A DNA stretch of 64,000 nucleotides. Origin: Erythroxylum novogranatense (Eukaryota; Streptophyta; Magnoliopsida; Malpighiales; Erythroxylaceae). Below are positions 12,691 through 24,196 of this stretch, one piece after another; position 1 is the stretch's first letter, and every line of letters begins with the position of its first letter. A program made the position numbers and the translations under genes. The notes beneath the pieces are model-generated. The model made no database searches, had not been told where the DNA came from, and was given only the letters and a program-made list of their open reading frames with translations. Where the stretch lies: positions 62,440,523-62,504,522 of the forward strand of contig CM057228.1 of NCBI GenBank assembly GCA_029891385.1, given 5' to 3'.

Positions 12691-13435
12691 GAAAAGACAG
12701 AAGATACATCTTCCTTTACAAGGACCATAACTTTCAACCTAGAAGTCCAAAAATTCCATACTATATATCGTTGGAAAGCTAAAAGAAAGATATACAGCTT
12801 TTTAGAAGACAACTTTCTCTAATTCAGCCTGTAACAATTCAAAATTTCCCTCAAATTCAAAATATGAACTTTACACTCATCCACCAATGTACTGCACCTA
12901 GTTCTCAACTTCATGACAAATTTTGAGATTCTTAAATACAGAATTTAAATTCTATGTCTTCATAATAAATGTATCCATATGTTTCTAGTTTAATCCAAAT
13001 TAAGAATCATCTCGTTTGGATAACTATAGAAAAAGTTTTGGCTAAAAGACTGAAGCATACGCCGTTAATATTTTCCAGATCAAGCACCCATTTTGTTTCA
13101 CAATCTTTCTTTAACACAACTCATACCAAGATCACCCTTTCTACTTCATTTACTCCTCATTCTCAAATTCATTTCAAATCAATATCATCTATAAAGAAAA
13201 TTTATAATCCATGATTAATCATGAACACCAATAATAGAATATACACATATGTTCTTCATCAACTTACTACACAAATTCAACTTTATTTTTTGCTTTCATT
13301 CTACTTCTAACTTTTACGTTAATTCTTCTCATTTCAAAATCTCTTATCCACCAGAAACACCAAAGCAGAACATGGATATATCCACATTTCTCATTTATTA
13401 GTTCTAGTCTTTTAATAAAAGTTCAGGGTCCAACA

Positions 13436-14018
13436 CGAAACCCCCTAGTTTTTCTCTTTACTACACCTCCCTCTCTTCTGTTTCACACCACTACATTCAC
13501 TCCATTTCTATTACCCCTCCTATTCTCCCACGCAAGCTTTCTTCTACCCTCCTCTCATGCTACTATTTATGATGTGATGAATTAAGATCTTGGGTCACCT
13601 TACTATTCACACAAAAACCCTTCGCAAAGGTCCTGACCAAATGTCTGCATTTCATGCATAACATTTGCATGAAACGCAGACGTGGTTTGCGTTTATGTAA
13701 ACATTGTTTGTGTAAACACAGACGCTATTTGTGTTTAGTAAAATGCATGGTCTGTGTTTCTCACTTCTCCCATTGTCGTTTTGTTCCTTGGTGTTGTCCT
13801 CTTATGTTGCGTTGTTTTGACGTTTCCTTATGTTTCCACCTGCTGGCACATTTTGCACATTTGTTGTTGTCGTATTGATGCTTTGGCTATCCACCTACTA
13901 TATGGTTCTTGCAAGGGACATGTTGTTGGGTACCAATTTTGGAACCCAACTCTTGAAACTATAAGACATGAGCTTATTCTCATGAAGTTTTCTTAATCAT
14001 CATCAATTCCTCTTCTTT
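13436..14018. mobile_element. Right part of the old Tat-like LTR, with hairpin words
   Basis: Continues the text broken at 4016 (left ...ccctagccgaaa, right cgaaaccccctag). It includes a 16-bp-arm hairpin (13643-13681) followed by tandem variants of tttgtgtaaacacagacg to about 13750. No coding potential is seen. Its right end meets the primer site of LTR B; the exact border is unclear. Confidence 0.4.
13643..13681. repeat. Long hairpin
   Basis: Left arm gtctgcatttcatgca (13643-13658), 7-nt loop, right arm tgcatgaaacgcagac (13666-13681), with one mismatch in 16. Degenerate copies of the half-word (gcagac, cacagac, tctgtg) follow to about 13757. Confidence 0.85.
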
Positions 14019-14029
14019 CTCTGATACCA
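14019..14029 (-). other. Primer-binding site of LTR B
   Basis: The minus strand reads TGGTATCAGAG, then A instead of C, 4 nt from the LTR start TGTTGCGG at 14034. It shows that LTR B is a 5' LTR and that its interior lay to the left, now replaced by or nested with older and younger debris. Confidence 0.78.
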
Positions 14030-14381
14030 TAACTGTTGCGGTCCTGGTTGCGAAACCCAAACCTGGAGAATCATGATACTGAGCAGAATTTTCCTATAGG
14101 GTTATTTCCATGAACCCTTATTAGGCATCATCCCACAAGGGTGACGTGCCCACGACAATCAAACATCCAAACAAACTTATTACTTCTACTCAACCATATT
14201 ACGAGGAAGGCAAAATGAACATACATAACTAAACTACTTCAATCTATCATTTCATTTCTAAAGCAACAAAGTTCGAAAAACTTTATTAACATATCAAAAG
14301 CCACACCATTGGCTTATTACAAAAATAGAAAATTTGAAGAAATTCCCTTAAGCTCTCGATCACTTGATCTCTTAGCTATCA

Positions 14382-15295
14382 CTTGAAGATAGGACATAAA
14401 GGGGATAAGCTTGAAAGCTCGTGGATAACAGTTTATAACGGACAAATAAGTAAAAACCTTTGAAACCATTTTACTTGTCATAGAAAATTTTCATTGAGTT
14501 CATAAAACACATGTTTCTTACTTTCAGCCAAAAATTCACAAATTACAAAACATGAATGCATCAAGCTTGTTTACATGACATAAGCACATCAGAATGGTTT
14601 GAGTGGATCTAAAACAGAACGTACTACACATTTCCACATAAGGGTCTTGCGTAGTCGTAAACTTATGGGAGTCCATGAAGGAGTTCCATGCCACTAGCGG
14701 GAGGCGGGAGAAGCCTTTTATCAAAGTGCACTTGACTTAACTTAGGGGACCACCACAAACCCACATAACATGTATTTCATAACTTGTAAAATATATTGCC
14801 CAAAATGACACTTTTCGAAACTTGATTTTTCTTACACATAAGATATGTCAAAACCATGATTTCATAAACATGTCATCTTTTTTTTTAAATCACTTTCGAA
14901 GCCTTTTCATAATTCATCACACAATTCATAAAACAACATATTGAAATTTCTCAAATCATTCAAAAGAAATTAATGCAACACTTATGATGCAATTGGAAAC
15001 ATTAAACTTTCTTGATTCAAAGTAAACATTAGCGGCTTATTTACTCTATTATAAACATGTACCCACCTTGATTTTCTTGCTTATAGGCTTACTCAAAATG
15101 CCTCTTCTCTTGTTTCTCTTTCCTCTTTTGATCCCTTTATACAATAACAAAAATCCCATTCAATAGGGTTTTCAATTGAAAAATTCTCAAAACACAATCA
15201 CCAAAATTGGTTCTAGAATACTTAAACCCAAGAATTTTCTAACCTCCATGAACTAAAATCCTTCCAAAAATCCAAAAGATTTAAAATGATCTTAC
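14382..15295 (-). other. Candidate LTR leader intron, LTR B
   Basis: Minus strand: donor AAG|GTAAG at 15295 and acceptor tatcttcaag at 14382, 914 bp, in the same place as in element A. Confidence 0.38.
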
Positions 15296-16030
15296 CTTCA
15301 TTCTTCACCAAATGAAGGGATCTTTAGCTCAAAGGGAAACTCTTCTCTTCCTCTTCCTTTTTCCTTTCTTGAACAACTCCAAAATCTCTTTTGAAGACTA
15401 AGAAAAGTTAAAGCCTAGCTTATTTTCTCTTCTTTCTCTCCTTCTCTTATTCTCTTCGTATTTCCCTCTCTTCTTCATGAAACTCTCTCTTTTTCTCTTC
15501 AATTTTCGTTCTTCTCTCTTCTTAAAATGCAAGACAACACTTCTTCTTCCAATTATGCCCTTAATGATCGAGAAATGTCTCATTTGCCCTTTCATTTATG
15601 CCTCATGTCTTTTATGCTTAAGTGTCTTGCCAAAAGTACCCTTGAACATTCTGACATAACACTTTCTTCTAGAAAAATGTTCCTCATTGTCTTACGTTTC
15701 TAATGACACCAAAATCAATCCATTTGGTTCAGAACTGTAAAAGTATTGCCCTAAATATTTTTGGACTGTTCTTATATCAAAACAGTATACTATACTTAAA
15801 TTCCTCCTAGAAATTGAAAGTCTTAGAGACTGCATTAGATTTCAATTTTTTCATACCATTTGTAGCTCCATGTCTCTCATTGATCTTGAAACAAGAATCA
15901 TCTTACTCAGAGTTATACCGATGAAGACATCATTAAAATACTGAAGTATGTTCAGTAAAACATCCCATTCATACTCTTCCAACCGATACCCTTATTTTGA
16001 TTCAATCCATCTTTTTCAAATCAATACCAA

Positions 16031-17094
16031 TGTAAACAATCTAGAAGGGGGTTGAATACATATTTAAAGCTTTTCGTAAAGTTCTACAAAAAATCAGAAG
16101 TTAATTCACACATAAAAACAAATTAAACAAATTTAAATGCAGAGAATAAGAAAGAAGAGCAAACACTATTTTTATAGAGGTTCGGTGCTAAGACCTACGT
16201 CCTCTACCTAAGCTCCCACTTAGAATTTGACAAACTACTTTACTACACACTTTTTAGTTTAGTGTGAACTCTTATAACACCACTCGATTTCCGGCTCAAA
16301 CTACCTTTACAATCGATTTGTTTTCCGGCACAAATCCTACCTCACAAGTGACTTTTTACTAACTCAACTCACAATAATAATGGGATAAAGATGAAAGATC
16401 AATGCTCAATACAAATTTTAAACAAGCTAAGAGCAATATAGAGAAAATTTGGAACAATGATGAAATTCTTTGGCATTTTGGACTTCAGTGATCTGATCCC
16501 TTGATGAACCACTATTTATTTGGACTCTTAAGAAGAATAGAGACGTTGTAAAACCTTTTCTAGCCGTTGCATGATTTCTGATGAACGTTGCTTAATTTCT
16601 TCCTTTCCATTTAGGAATGATTCGAACATATCTTATTCAGCTCTACTTGATAGTCGACTAGTCGAGCTGTGATAGTCGACTAATATTAGCATTTTTCACT
16701 GCAGGCTTTAACTTCGCTCTTCGATCAGTCGACTAGTGCCATGATAGTCGACTAGTGTTCCTATTCAATTGATTTGTAGTCGACTTATAACATATTAGTT
16801 GACTTGTTTCAACCCTCATCTAATGATCTTTAATTTATTAGTCGACTTATGATATACTGGTCGACTTGTTGCTAACTCCAACGGATATATTTAATCAAAT
16901 CTTCCCATAATCTTCATGTTTAATGTCTCTGGCATGTTGAAGATTATTTCCTTATTGATTTCACCATGATTTATCAGCTATCTTGATTTATTTCAACCCA
17001 CAACACCTGAAATAATTTCTTAACCAATTCTATACATTTTATTATTATCAAAACATAAGTGGCATTTAATTTTTCAACCACCATAGGTCCAACA
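16031..17094 (-). repeat. Copia 3' LTR
   Basis: 1064 bp, matching the interrupted right LTR (24199-24697 plus 32415-32981, 1066 bp). Differences in the first 100 bases are about seven, so this insertion looks younger than element A. It contains the TAGTCGACTA word cluster at 16651-16870. Confidence 0.93.
16651..16870. repeat. Word cluster TAGTCGACTA in Copia 3' LTR
   Basis: AGTCGAC or a close variant at 16652/16674, 16727/16746, 16778/16799 and 16840/about 16860. That is four doublets with 19-22 bp inside each doublet. The full word is a palindrome (TAGTCGACTA, sometimes ACTAGTCGACTAGT-like). Confidence 0.9.
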
Positions 17095-17112
17095 ATCTGT
17101 CCCTTTGTGATA
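17095..17112 (-). other. Copia polypurine tract
   Basis: The minus strand reads tcacaaagggacagat directly upstream of the 3' LTR, the usual Copia plus-strand primer position. Confidence 0.8.
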
Positions 17113-17753
17113 ATGACAAAACACTTAGAAATTGTTTAAGAAATGAGAACAAAGAAACATTGATCAAGGTTTTTATACCTTGTCATTTTGGTTAGAAGTC
17201 TCCCGCTCAATCATACAAAATATTGAATTTAATAACCTTGTAAAATCAAATTTGTAAAAGTAAGTTGAAATCAAGATAATCTCAAATCAAGGACATTTTA
17301 ACAAACCCCCCTTAATTAAGTAACTAAAGAATATCCAATTTCCAATTTTACTCCCCCTTTTTGTCATAATCAAAACAATCAATATGAAGATGAAATAGAG
17401 GAAACACAAATGGTCATAAAAAATGAGGAGGAAAAATGATTGCAATGACATTACATATAAGAACAAGCCATCAAACACCAAAAATCTTAAGTAGTACTCA
17501 AGGACAAATAGGAAAAACTTCAAACACTAGAAAGAGCACAATATAAAATGTCGGTCTAGGTGAAATGCAATAAACATCAATGTAAAGAATCATCATGTCT
17601 ACAACCGAGCTTGTCAAAAATTTTCTTAATACTCTTCTCTAGGCGTATAAGCATGCTTTGTTGTTCATCAACCCGATCATTTAATTCTTCCAATTGGTCT
17701 CTAATCTCCTGAAGGTCATCATGAGATACCTCACTCCATCGAACACTACTTGG

Positions 17754-18829
17754 TCAGGAGCTGCTAGGGCGATCACCTGCCCTCTTAGAATGTTGCCTCC
17801 TAGGTACTTGTTCACTCTCCAAGGTCAAACCCAGCTTCTCTACATGGTAAGAATAAACCCAATCTCTCTCAATTATTTTGACCAATTTCATACTACGGAG
17901 ATTATAAAGAGTAAATCTCCAACTCTGAGGATAGGGATAATAGTCATAGGCATTCAATTTGCATTTTTGTAGCTTGGCCATGTGAGTTGTCAAGGCTCCA
18001 TATGGCATACCTTTATGTTTGCCCGTTTTTCCTTTCAGCTCACCCCTTAGTAAATTGGCCTTCTTTCTCATCATCTGTATAATAAAGCTTGGAAATTTTA
18101 TTTTTCTTCCTTCTTCCAAGTGCCACAGTATCTCCTTATCCAAAGATGTTATGTGATTATTGCTCGCCTTCTTTGGATATACCACACGATTGATAGCATA
18201 ATGCAGTAGTCTATAGTTCAAGGGCAAGTCCATTGCCTCAAAAGGTGGCGAATGGTCGGAACATAATCTAGCAAGTAGATCATCACCCTTTGCTTCAGTG
18301 TAACCGAAATTATCCTCAGCCTCTTCATCCGTTTCACCATCTTCATGTCTTAAAATATCCAAATCTAACAAGGAAGCACTAGGCCTAACTCCACTAGTAG
18401 GCAACCCTCTTGACAAATAATCTTCACAGATAAACATTTCTTTGCCTTAAATATGTGATTTTAAGTGTACACCAGTATCCACATTACTCCGAATTACCAC
18501 AAGATTTGCATAAAATTCCCTCACCATATCCTCATAGATGTTATCAGTATACCCCAAAAAATAACGCAGTCCATAACTTGTGATTTGAGAAAATAATCCG
18601 TGTATTCACTATGCTCTAACTCAACCCAATCAAATCTCATAGATGAGATTAATACCTCTGTTTTAAGCACCGTATAATAGAGGGTTTGAGCTTCATGTGA
18701 AATGAACCTTGCTTCAACTTCTTCATTTTCTCGATCACCACCTCCTCTTGAAGAAGACCCACGTACTCTTGGACCTCGTGGAGGAGTGGCTGTCTTCTTC
18801 CCTTTTCCATTAGATTTCCTTGGAGCCAT
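17754..18829 (-). pseudogene. Copia extra ORF (plant transposon-protein-like domain), broken
   Basis: Two large minus-strand frames, 18829-18521 (starts MAPRKSNGKGKK, basic and Gly/Ser-rich) and 18437-17754 (227 codons), belong to one ORF. The joining stretch reads VREFYANL in another frame and then meets a stop, so there is one frameshift near 18560-18620 and one nonsense codon near 18450. The FISHEAQ, VREFYANL and FPSFIIQMM segments resemble the 'putative plant transposon protein' domain (Pfam PF20167) found in accessory ORFs of plant retroelements. Function is unknown; no signal peptide or membrane segment is visible, which argues against an envelope role. It sits between RNase H and the 3' LTR. 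Confidence 0.75.
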
Positions 18830-19463
18830 TGTGAGGAATTGACAGATTTAAGAGAGATAGAAGTAAATTTCGAATGTTAGGGTTTAGGAGAGTCGAAAGG
18901 GGATTTTAAAAGAAGGAGGAGGATTTGAAGAATTGATCAAAGGGTTTGGTGTTTGTGAGGATTGATTGACAGTGGGTATGGAGTTTTTGAGAAAAACAGA
19001 GGAGAGTAGTCGACTAGGAGGGAGAATTTTCAAAGGAGAGGGAGATAGCCTTTTCGGAGGTTTTTGGGAAAAATGAGCTTTTAAAGGGGATCTAGATGAC
19101 TTATAGTTGATTGGTATGGGGTTAGTCGACTAGTAAAAATAAAAGAAAAAGTGGAGGTTATCTGATAGAAAACTAGTCGACTGGTCGTGTCCAGTTAGTC
19201 GACTGATTTTGAAAAATAGGTGTATTAGTCGACTGGTCGTAGACTGTTAGTCAACTATAACTATAATAAAGCAGAATAGCTCGAATAATTCCTCTACCTC
19301 AGTCGACTTAAACTTCAATTAGTCGACTAGAATGTTGCTAAACTCCAAATCAATCACATTTTAGCCTAAGCGTAGATCATGATGATGTGTTCTTCAGATG
19401 GAATTGCACATTTGCCTAATATTTTGACCATTTTGCTGTTCTAATGTATGCAGAAAATTAAAA
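18830..19463. promoter_or_regulatory. Non-coding spacer between Copia pol and extra ORF, with LTR-type word cluster
   Basis: No ORF. It holds AGTCGAC words at 19018, 19124, 19175, 19197, 19227, 19301 and 19321 plus a variant AGTCAAC near 19249. Three doublets are spaced 20-22 bp, the same word and spacing as in the element's own LTR. The location directly upstream of the extra ORF would suit an internal promoter, but that is inference. Confidence 0.5.
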
Positions 19464-20177
19464 TTAACCAAAGAAATTTAAATCACACATACCAAGTTTC
19501 AATTTGATGTTCACAAACACATCTTCCTTAAAGGGTTTAGTAAATATATCAGCTAATTGGTCACTAGATGAAACATGCTTCAAACAAATGTCACCTTTCA
19601 AACAATGATCACGTATGAAATGATGTCTAATTTCTATATGCTTCATTCTACTATGAAAAATTGGATTTTTACTCAAACAAATTGCACTAGTATTATCACA
19701 ATAAATAGGAATATTTTTAACCACAATACCATAGTCAAGCAATTGATGTTTAATCCAAAGAACTTGGGCACATGCACTTCTAGCTGCTACATATTCAGAT
19801 TCAGCAGTGAAAATAGCTACACTAACTTGCTTTTTACTAGCCCAAGAGATCAAGGATGATCCTAAGAAATGACATAAGTCACTAGTGCTTTTTCTATCTA
19901 CCCTACAGCCACCATGATCAGCATCACTGTAAGCATATAAATCAAATGATTCACAACTGGGATACCATAAACCATGATTAACAGTTCTACTCAGATATCT
20001 AAAAATTCTTTTGCATGCACTCAAATGAGAAGTTTTAGGACAAGATTGAAATCTAGCACACAAACATGTAGCAAACATAATATCAGGTCTAGAAGCAGTT
20101 AAATACAAAAGGGAGCCGATCATACCTCTATAAAGTTTTTTATCAACATCTTCCTCATGTTCAGATTTTTCCAAGAC
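19464..20177 (-). pseudogene. Copia RNase H domain
   Basis: A 236-codon frame with the family hallmarks in order: YRGMIGSLLYLTASRPDI at the start of the RT-RNase H connection, YSDADHGG (catalytic Asp), TAESEYVAA (catalytic Glu), YCDNTSAI (catalytic Asp) and the terminal LADIFTKP. It is in the same frame as the RT above but separated by a stop at about 20178. The domain itself looks complete. Confidence 0.92.
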
Positions 20178-21373
20178 CTAATTCGTTGCCATTGATGTTG
20201 CTGCTACTTTGCATCCTTCCATTTTGAACTTCTTTAGAAGCTCCTTGGTGTATTTTGATTGGTGAATGAAGATGCCATTATTGTATTGCTTGATTTGCAA
20301 CCCAAGGAAGAATTTGAGTTCTCCCATCATGTTCATTTCAAATTCACTTTGTATTAAATCCCTAAATTCTTTACACAAAAATTCATTAGTAGCACCAAAC
20401 ACAATATCATCAACATATATTTGACAAATTAGCATATCTTGATCAACATGTTTAATAAACAAAGTATTATCAATCTTACCACCAATATACCCATGTTGAG
20501 TTAGAAAAGTACTTAACCTTTCATACCATGCTCTAGCTGCTTGTTTTAACCCATAGAGTGCCTTTTTGAGTTTGTAGACATAATCTGGATGTTCATGATC
20601 TTCAAAACCCGGTGGTTGTTTGACATAAACTTCCTCTTGAATGTATCCATTTAGAAACGCACTCTTGACGTCCATTTAATTTAATTTGATCCTTTTATAC
20701 GACACAAAAGCACATAATAATCTGATTGCCTCCAATCGAGCCACAGGAGCATATGTCTCATTATAATCAAGGCCTTCTTCTTGATAAAATCCTTGAGCTA
20801 ATAACCTTGATTTATTCTTGATTGCTTCACCATTCTCATCATATTTTATCCTATTTACCCACTTGACTCCAATGATAGTTTTGTCTTTTGGTGGAGCTAC
20901 CAAATCCCATACATTATTCCTCTTGAATTGATTAAGCTCTTCTTGCATTGCTAATAGCCAATTTTCATCTTCAAGAGCCTCTTTTATATTCTTGAGTTCC
21001 ATTAATGAGATGAAGGCTAAATTGCTCATGTGTTCATAAACATTTCTTCTGGTTCTCAAACCATCATCCAAGCTGCCAATAACTTGCTCCATAGGATGAT
21101 TCTTTGCTTTTGTCCAAGTTTTGGTGCTTGGTACATGATCTTCCTCGTTTAACTTTAATTCTTAAATCTTAGATTCCACTTCTTCAACTCCATTTCCTGA
21201 ATTTCCTGCATCATCATCAAAACAAACCTTTCTCGGGGGTGAAATTATATCATCAAATTTAACATGAATACTTTCTTCAACACACTTAGTTATGTTATTA
21301 TAAACTCTAAAAGCCTTACTAGTTAGAGAATAACCAAGAAATACACCAACATCAGATTTTGAATCAAATTTTC
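20178..21373 (-). pseudogene. Copia reverse transcriptase and integrase C-terminal linker
   Basis: Minus strand. 21373-21093 encodes the integrase tail/linker (FDSKSDVGVFLGYS) interrupted before the RT. RT runs from WLLAMQEEL through [44 protein letters not shown] and the catalytic YVDDIVFG to FFLGLQIKQ. One in-frame stop at about 20676 divides it just before [10 protein letters not shown], the segment with the first catalytic Asp. The motifs are well conserved, so breakage is recent relative to the dead Copia at 39.5-42.7 kb. Confidence 0.93.
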
Positions 21374-22486
21374 CTAAGTTATTCTTTCCATTATTATGAA
21401 TAAAAACTTTGCAACCAAATGGGTGAAAATATGAAATGTTGGGTTTCTAACCTTTCCATAACTGGTATGGTGTCTTGTTTTTGTCTCTTCTGAGATGTAC
21501 CTTGTTGATAATATACCATGCGGTATTGATTGCCTCCGCCAAATTTTTTTAGGAAGATTGCATTCATTCAGCTTCATTCTACTCATTTCTTCAAGTGAGC
21601 GATTCTTCCTTTCTACAACACCTTTTTGTTGTGGTGTTCTAGGTGTTGAGAAGTTGTGCTCCATTCCATATTTGTCGTAAAGCCTTTCGAATGGTTCACA
21701 CTCAAATTCACCTCCGTGATCGATCCTTATTGCAACAATTGTCAAATTCTTTTCATTTTGAACCAACCTACACCACTTAATAAACTCGTTAAAGGCATCA
21801 CTTTTATTTGTAAGAAATCTCACCCAAGTAAGTCTGGAAAAATCATCAACAATTACAAGAACATATAATTTACCACTTAGACTAGCATGCCTAGATGGTC
21901 CAATTAAATCCATATGAACAAGTTCAAGAATGTGAGATGTACAAATTTCTTTCTTTGGTTTGAACGATTCCCTAACATGTTTGCCTTTCAAGCAAGATTC
22001 ACATAAGTGATCTTTAACAAATTTTATCTTAGGCAAACCTCTCACGATATCATTTTTATAAAGCTTAGAAATTAGAGGAAATGTTGCATGTCCCAACTTT
22101 CTATGCCATAAAAATGCATTTTCTTCTAATGTCACCAAACATTTTTCATTAAAAGAACTATCATCATACAAATCAACAATATACGTATTACCATGTCTCA
22201 AACCAATGAATGCAACACTTTCATCCTTCTTAACCCTTAGCAAGTTATGTTTCAAGCCATCAACAAGCAAGACATTGTCAATGGTAGGCAAAGGTTCCTT
22301 ACCCACTTTACCAATACCAATGACTTTACCTTTTTTGTTGTCTCCAAATGTGACATATCCTTGATTCTTTGGTCTAATTTCTGCAAATAGGCTCTTGTCT
22401 CCACTCATATGCCTTGAACATCCACTATCAATGTACCATGTGCTTGATGAAATTTCATTCCTTGCTTGTACCTGCAACGGAAACAT
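21374..22486 (-). pseudogene. Copia protease and integrase
   Basis: A 370-codon frame. The aspartic protease motif WYIDSGCSRHM is near residue 18. The pre-integrase HHCC zinc finger spans about residues 128-170 (LWHRKLGHA ... CESCLKGK). The integrase core follows with catalytic Asp (LVHMDLIGPS), Asp (IDHGGEFE) and Glu (QQKGVVERKNR). After about residue 315 the reading leaves the family pattern at an A/T run near 21545, a frameshift. The insert from 21493 on therefore translates as unrelated residues. Confidence 0.92.
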
Positions 22487-23347
22487 TCTTTCTTCTTATA
22501 GGTACCCAAGCCATTTTGGGTTCATTTTGGTTAGTCATATAAACCACATTAGGAGGTGTGGTACCTTTTTCCACCCAGATTTTCTTAACATTAATACATC
22601 TCCTAATACTCTTGTATGCAATTTCTATATGACCATCTTTCAAACACTTAGCACATTTAGCAACTTTTCCATCTTTAGTGAATTTAGAAATCAAAGAACA
22701 ATCTCTATCAAAAGGATCATATCCTAAACCATGTCTAGAAGTTGAATATCTTTGTAAAGACAACATCTTTTCAAACTTTTCATTTCCATCAGCAAATTTT
22801 CCAACCACATAACAAAACTCCTTTCTAAGTCTATCAAGCTCACAAGTAAGATTTTCTTTTTCAGCAAGGCATGCAGAATGATCTTCCTTAGGATAATCTA
22901 AATCATCAATAGTCTCATGTAAAACACTATTTTTAGCAACTAGTTCTCTTATTTTCTTTCTCAATTTCTTGTTGATCTCAATAGGTTCTTCAAAATTGAT
23001 TTGTAAAGCATTAAAAGAATCTCTAAGATCTTGATCAATGAAAGTTACCTCATCTTCATCATCACTTATTGAGGAGCTATTTGCCATAAGCGCTAAGTTG
23101 TTTTCATCATTACTTTGGTATGCTTCTTCATCATCACTCCAAGTGGCTACTAGGCTAGCTTTCTTTTTTCCTTTGTCATACTTGTCATTTTTCTAGAAAT
23201 TTGAAGTGAAAGATGAGCTTTTGCATTCTCTAGCATGATGTCCTCTTTTTCCACATTTCCAACATTCTTCATTGCTCTTCTTTTCTTCATAGCCCTTAGA
23301 TCTTCTTTCCATTGTGTACTTCTTTCTTTCTCCATTTCTTCCACCAC
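22455..23347 (-). pseudogene. Copia gag C-terminal part: zinc knuckles and coiled linker
   Basis: In one frame the segment reads CWKCGKRGHHAREC (23222-23266), a canonical CCHC knuckle, followed by a stop. A second frame (23087-22455, 210 codons) has an acidic start, a charged coiled-coil-like stretch (residues about 35-110) and a second degenerate knuckle, CAKCLKDGHIEIAY, in which the last Cys is lost. This two-knuckle linker before protease is typical of SIRE-like elements. Confidence 0.8.
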
Positions 23348-24170
23348 TTAATTCTTTCCTCCTATTTTTGACCTATTTTTTAGTAGTCCTTTGGACTTTC
23401 TCAAATTTCTGGCATACATTGCTATTTCTTCGTCTTCTTCTTCTTCATCTATTTCTTCGTCACTTTCATCAAGAGAAGAAGCATTAGCTTTTAAAGCAAT
23501 TGACTCTTGTAACTTACCTCTTCCTCCTCTTGATTTGAGAATGATCTCATAGTTGATGAGAGATCCTACTAAGGCATTGAATTCCAAATGATTGAGATTC
23601 TTAGACTCCATAATAGCGGTGACTTGAGAGTCCCATTCTTTCGGTAGTGAGCGAAGAATCTTTTTCACCTTTTCGCTATCCGTCATATACTTTTCAAGGT
23701 TTTCTAATCCATTTATGATTTCTACAAAACGATCAAGCATAGTGGAAATAGGCTCACCTTCCTTCATGACAAACATTTCATAGTCATGGAGAAGCATGTT
23801 GATCTTTGTCTCTTGAACTTGTTTGGTTCCTTCATGAGTGATACGAAGTCTTTCCCACATTTCTTTAGCACTCGTACAAGAGTTCACTATTTCTTTCCTC
23901 AACCGTGAGAGCACAATTTATCAATTTCATAGCTTTTGTGTTTATGTATGCTTGCTTCCAATCGTTGTCGTCATACTCCAGCTCCGTTTTTACCTCGCCA
24001 TTTTCTTTCAATGGAGCTTGTGGACCAAAGATGATAATCTTCCAATATTCTACTCCTTCGCTTATAATATGATACTTCATAGGATTTTTCCAAGAAGAGT
24101 AGTTAGTACCATTAAACAAAGGAGGGCGATTATTAGTGTTACCTTCTTCCGCTAAGTTATTGTGTGCCAT
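23348..24170 (-). pseudogene. Copia gag N-terminal part (capsid-like)
   Basis: Starts MAHNNLAEEGN at 24170. FNGTNYSSWK and TSAKEMWERLRITHEGT are UBN2/retrotran_gag-type motifs of Copia capsids, forming the virus-like particle in the cytoplasm. Two overlapping frames (24170-23865 and 23914-23348) show a frameshift near 23870-23910. The C-terminal end is acidic (EEEEDEE). The ATG is 15 nt from the primer site. Confidence 0.88.
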
Positions 24171-24184
24171 CCCTGGATACTTCT

Positions 24185-24196
24185 GCTTTGATACCA
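24185..24196 (-). other. Copia primer-binding site
   Basis: The minus strand reads TGGTATCAAAGC, one mismatch from the initiator Met-tRNA complement, 2 nt from the right LTR start at 24199. Confidence 0.88.

Larger units (their letters stand above)
4017..13435 (-). mobile_element. Element A: chromovirus-derived LTR retrotransposon with deleted interior
   Basis: A complete insertion of 9.4 kb. It begins TGTTAGACC and ends GGTCCAACA, flanked by a perfect 5-bp target duplication CGAAA (4012-4016 and 13436-13440). Two direct LTRs (4017-7439 and 10042-13435) bracket a 2.6-kb internal region. The primer site lies left of the right LTR and the polypurine tract right of the left LTR, so the element reads on the minus strand. 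Only the gag start and the pol end are recognisable. The internal part is about half that of element D (about 5 kb without its insertion). The first 100 bases of the two LTRs differ at roughly one site in ten, so the insertion is old. Confidence 0.93.
10042..13435 (-). repeat. Element A, 5' LTR
   Basis: 3394 bp, with the same module order as the left copy, including TATA-like sequence at 11574-11581 and a word cluster at 12400-12690. Begins TGTTGGACC and ends GGTCCAACA. It differs from the left LTR by many substitutions and small indels. Confidence 0.93.
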
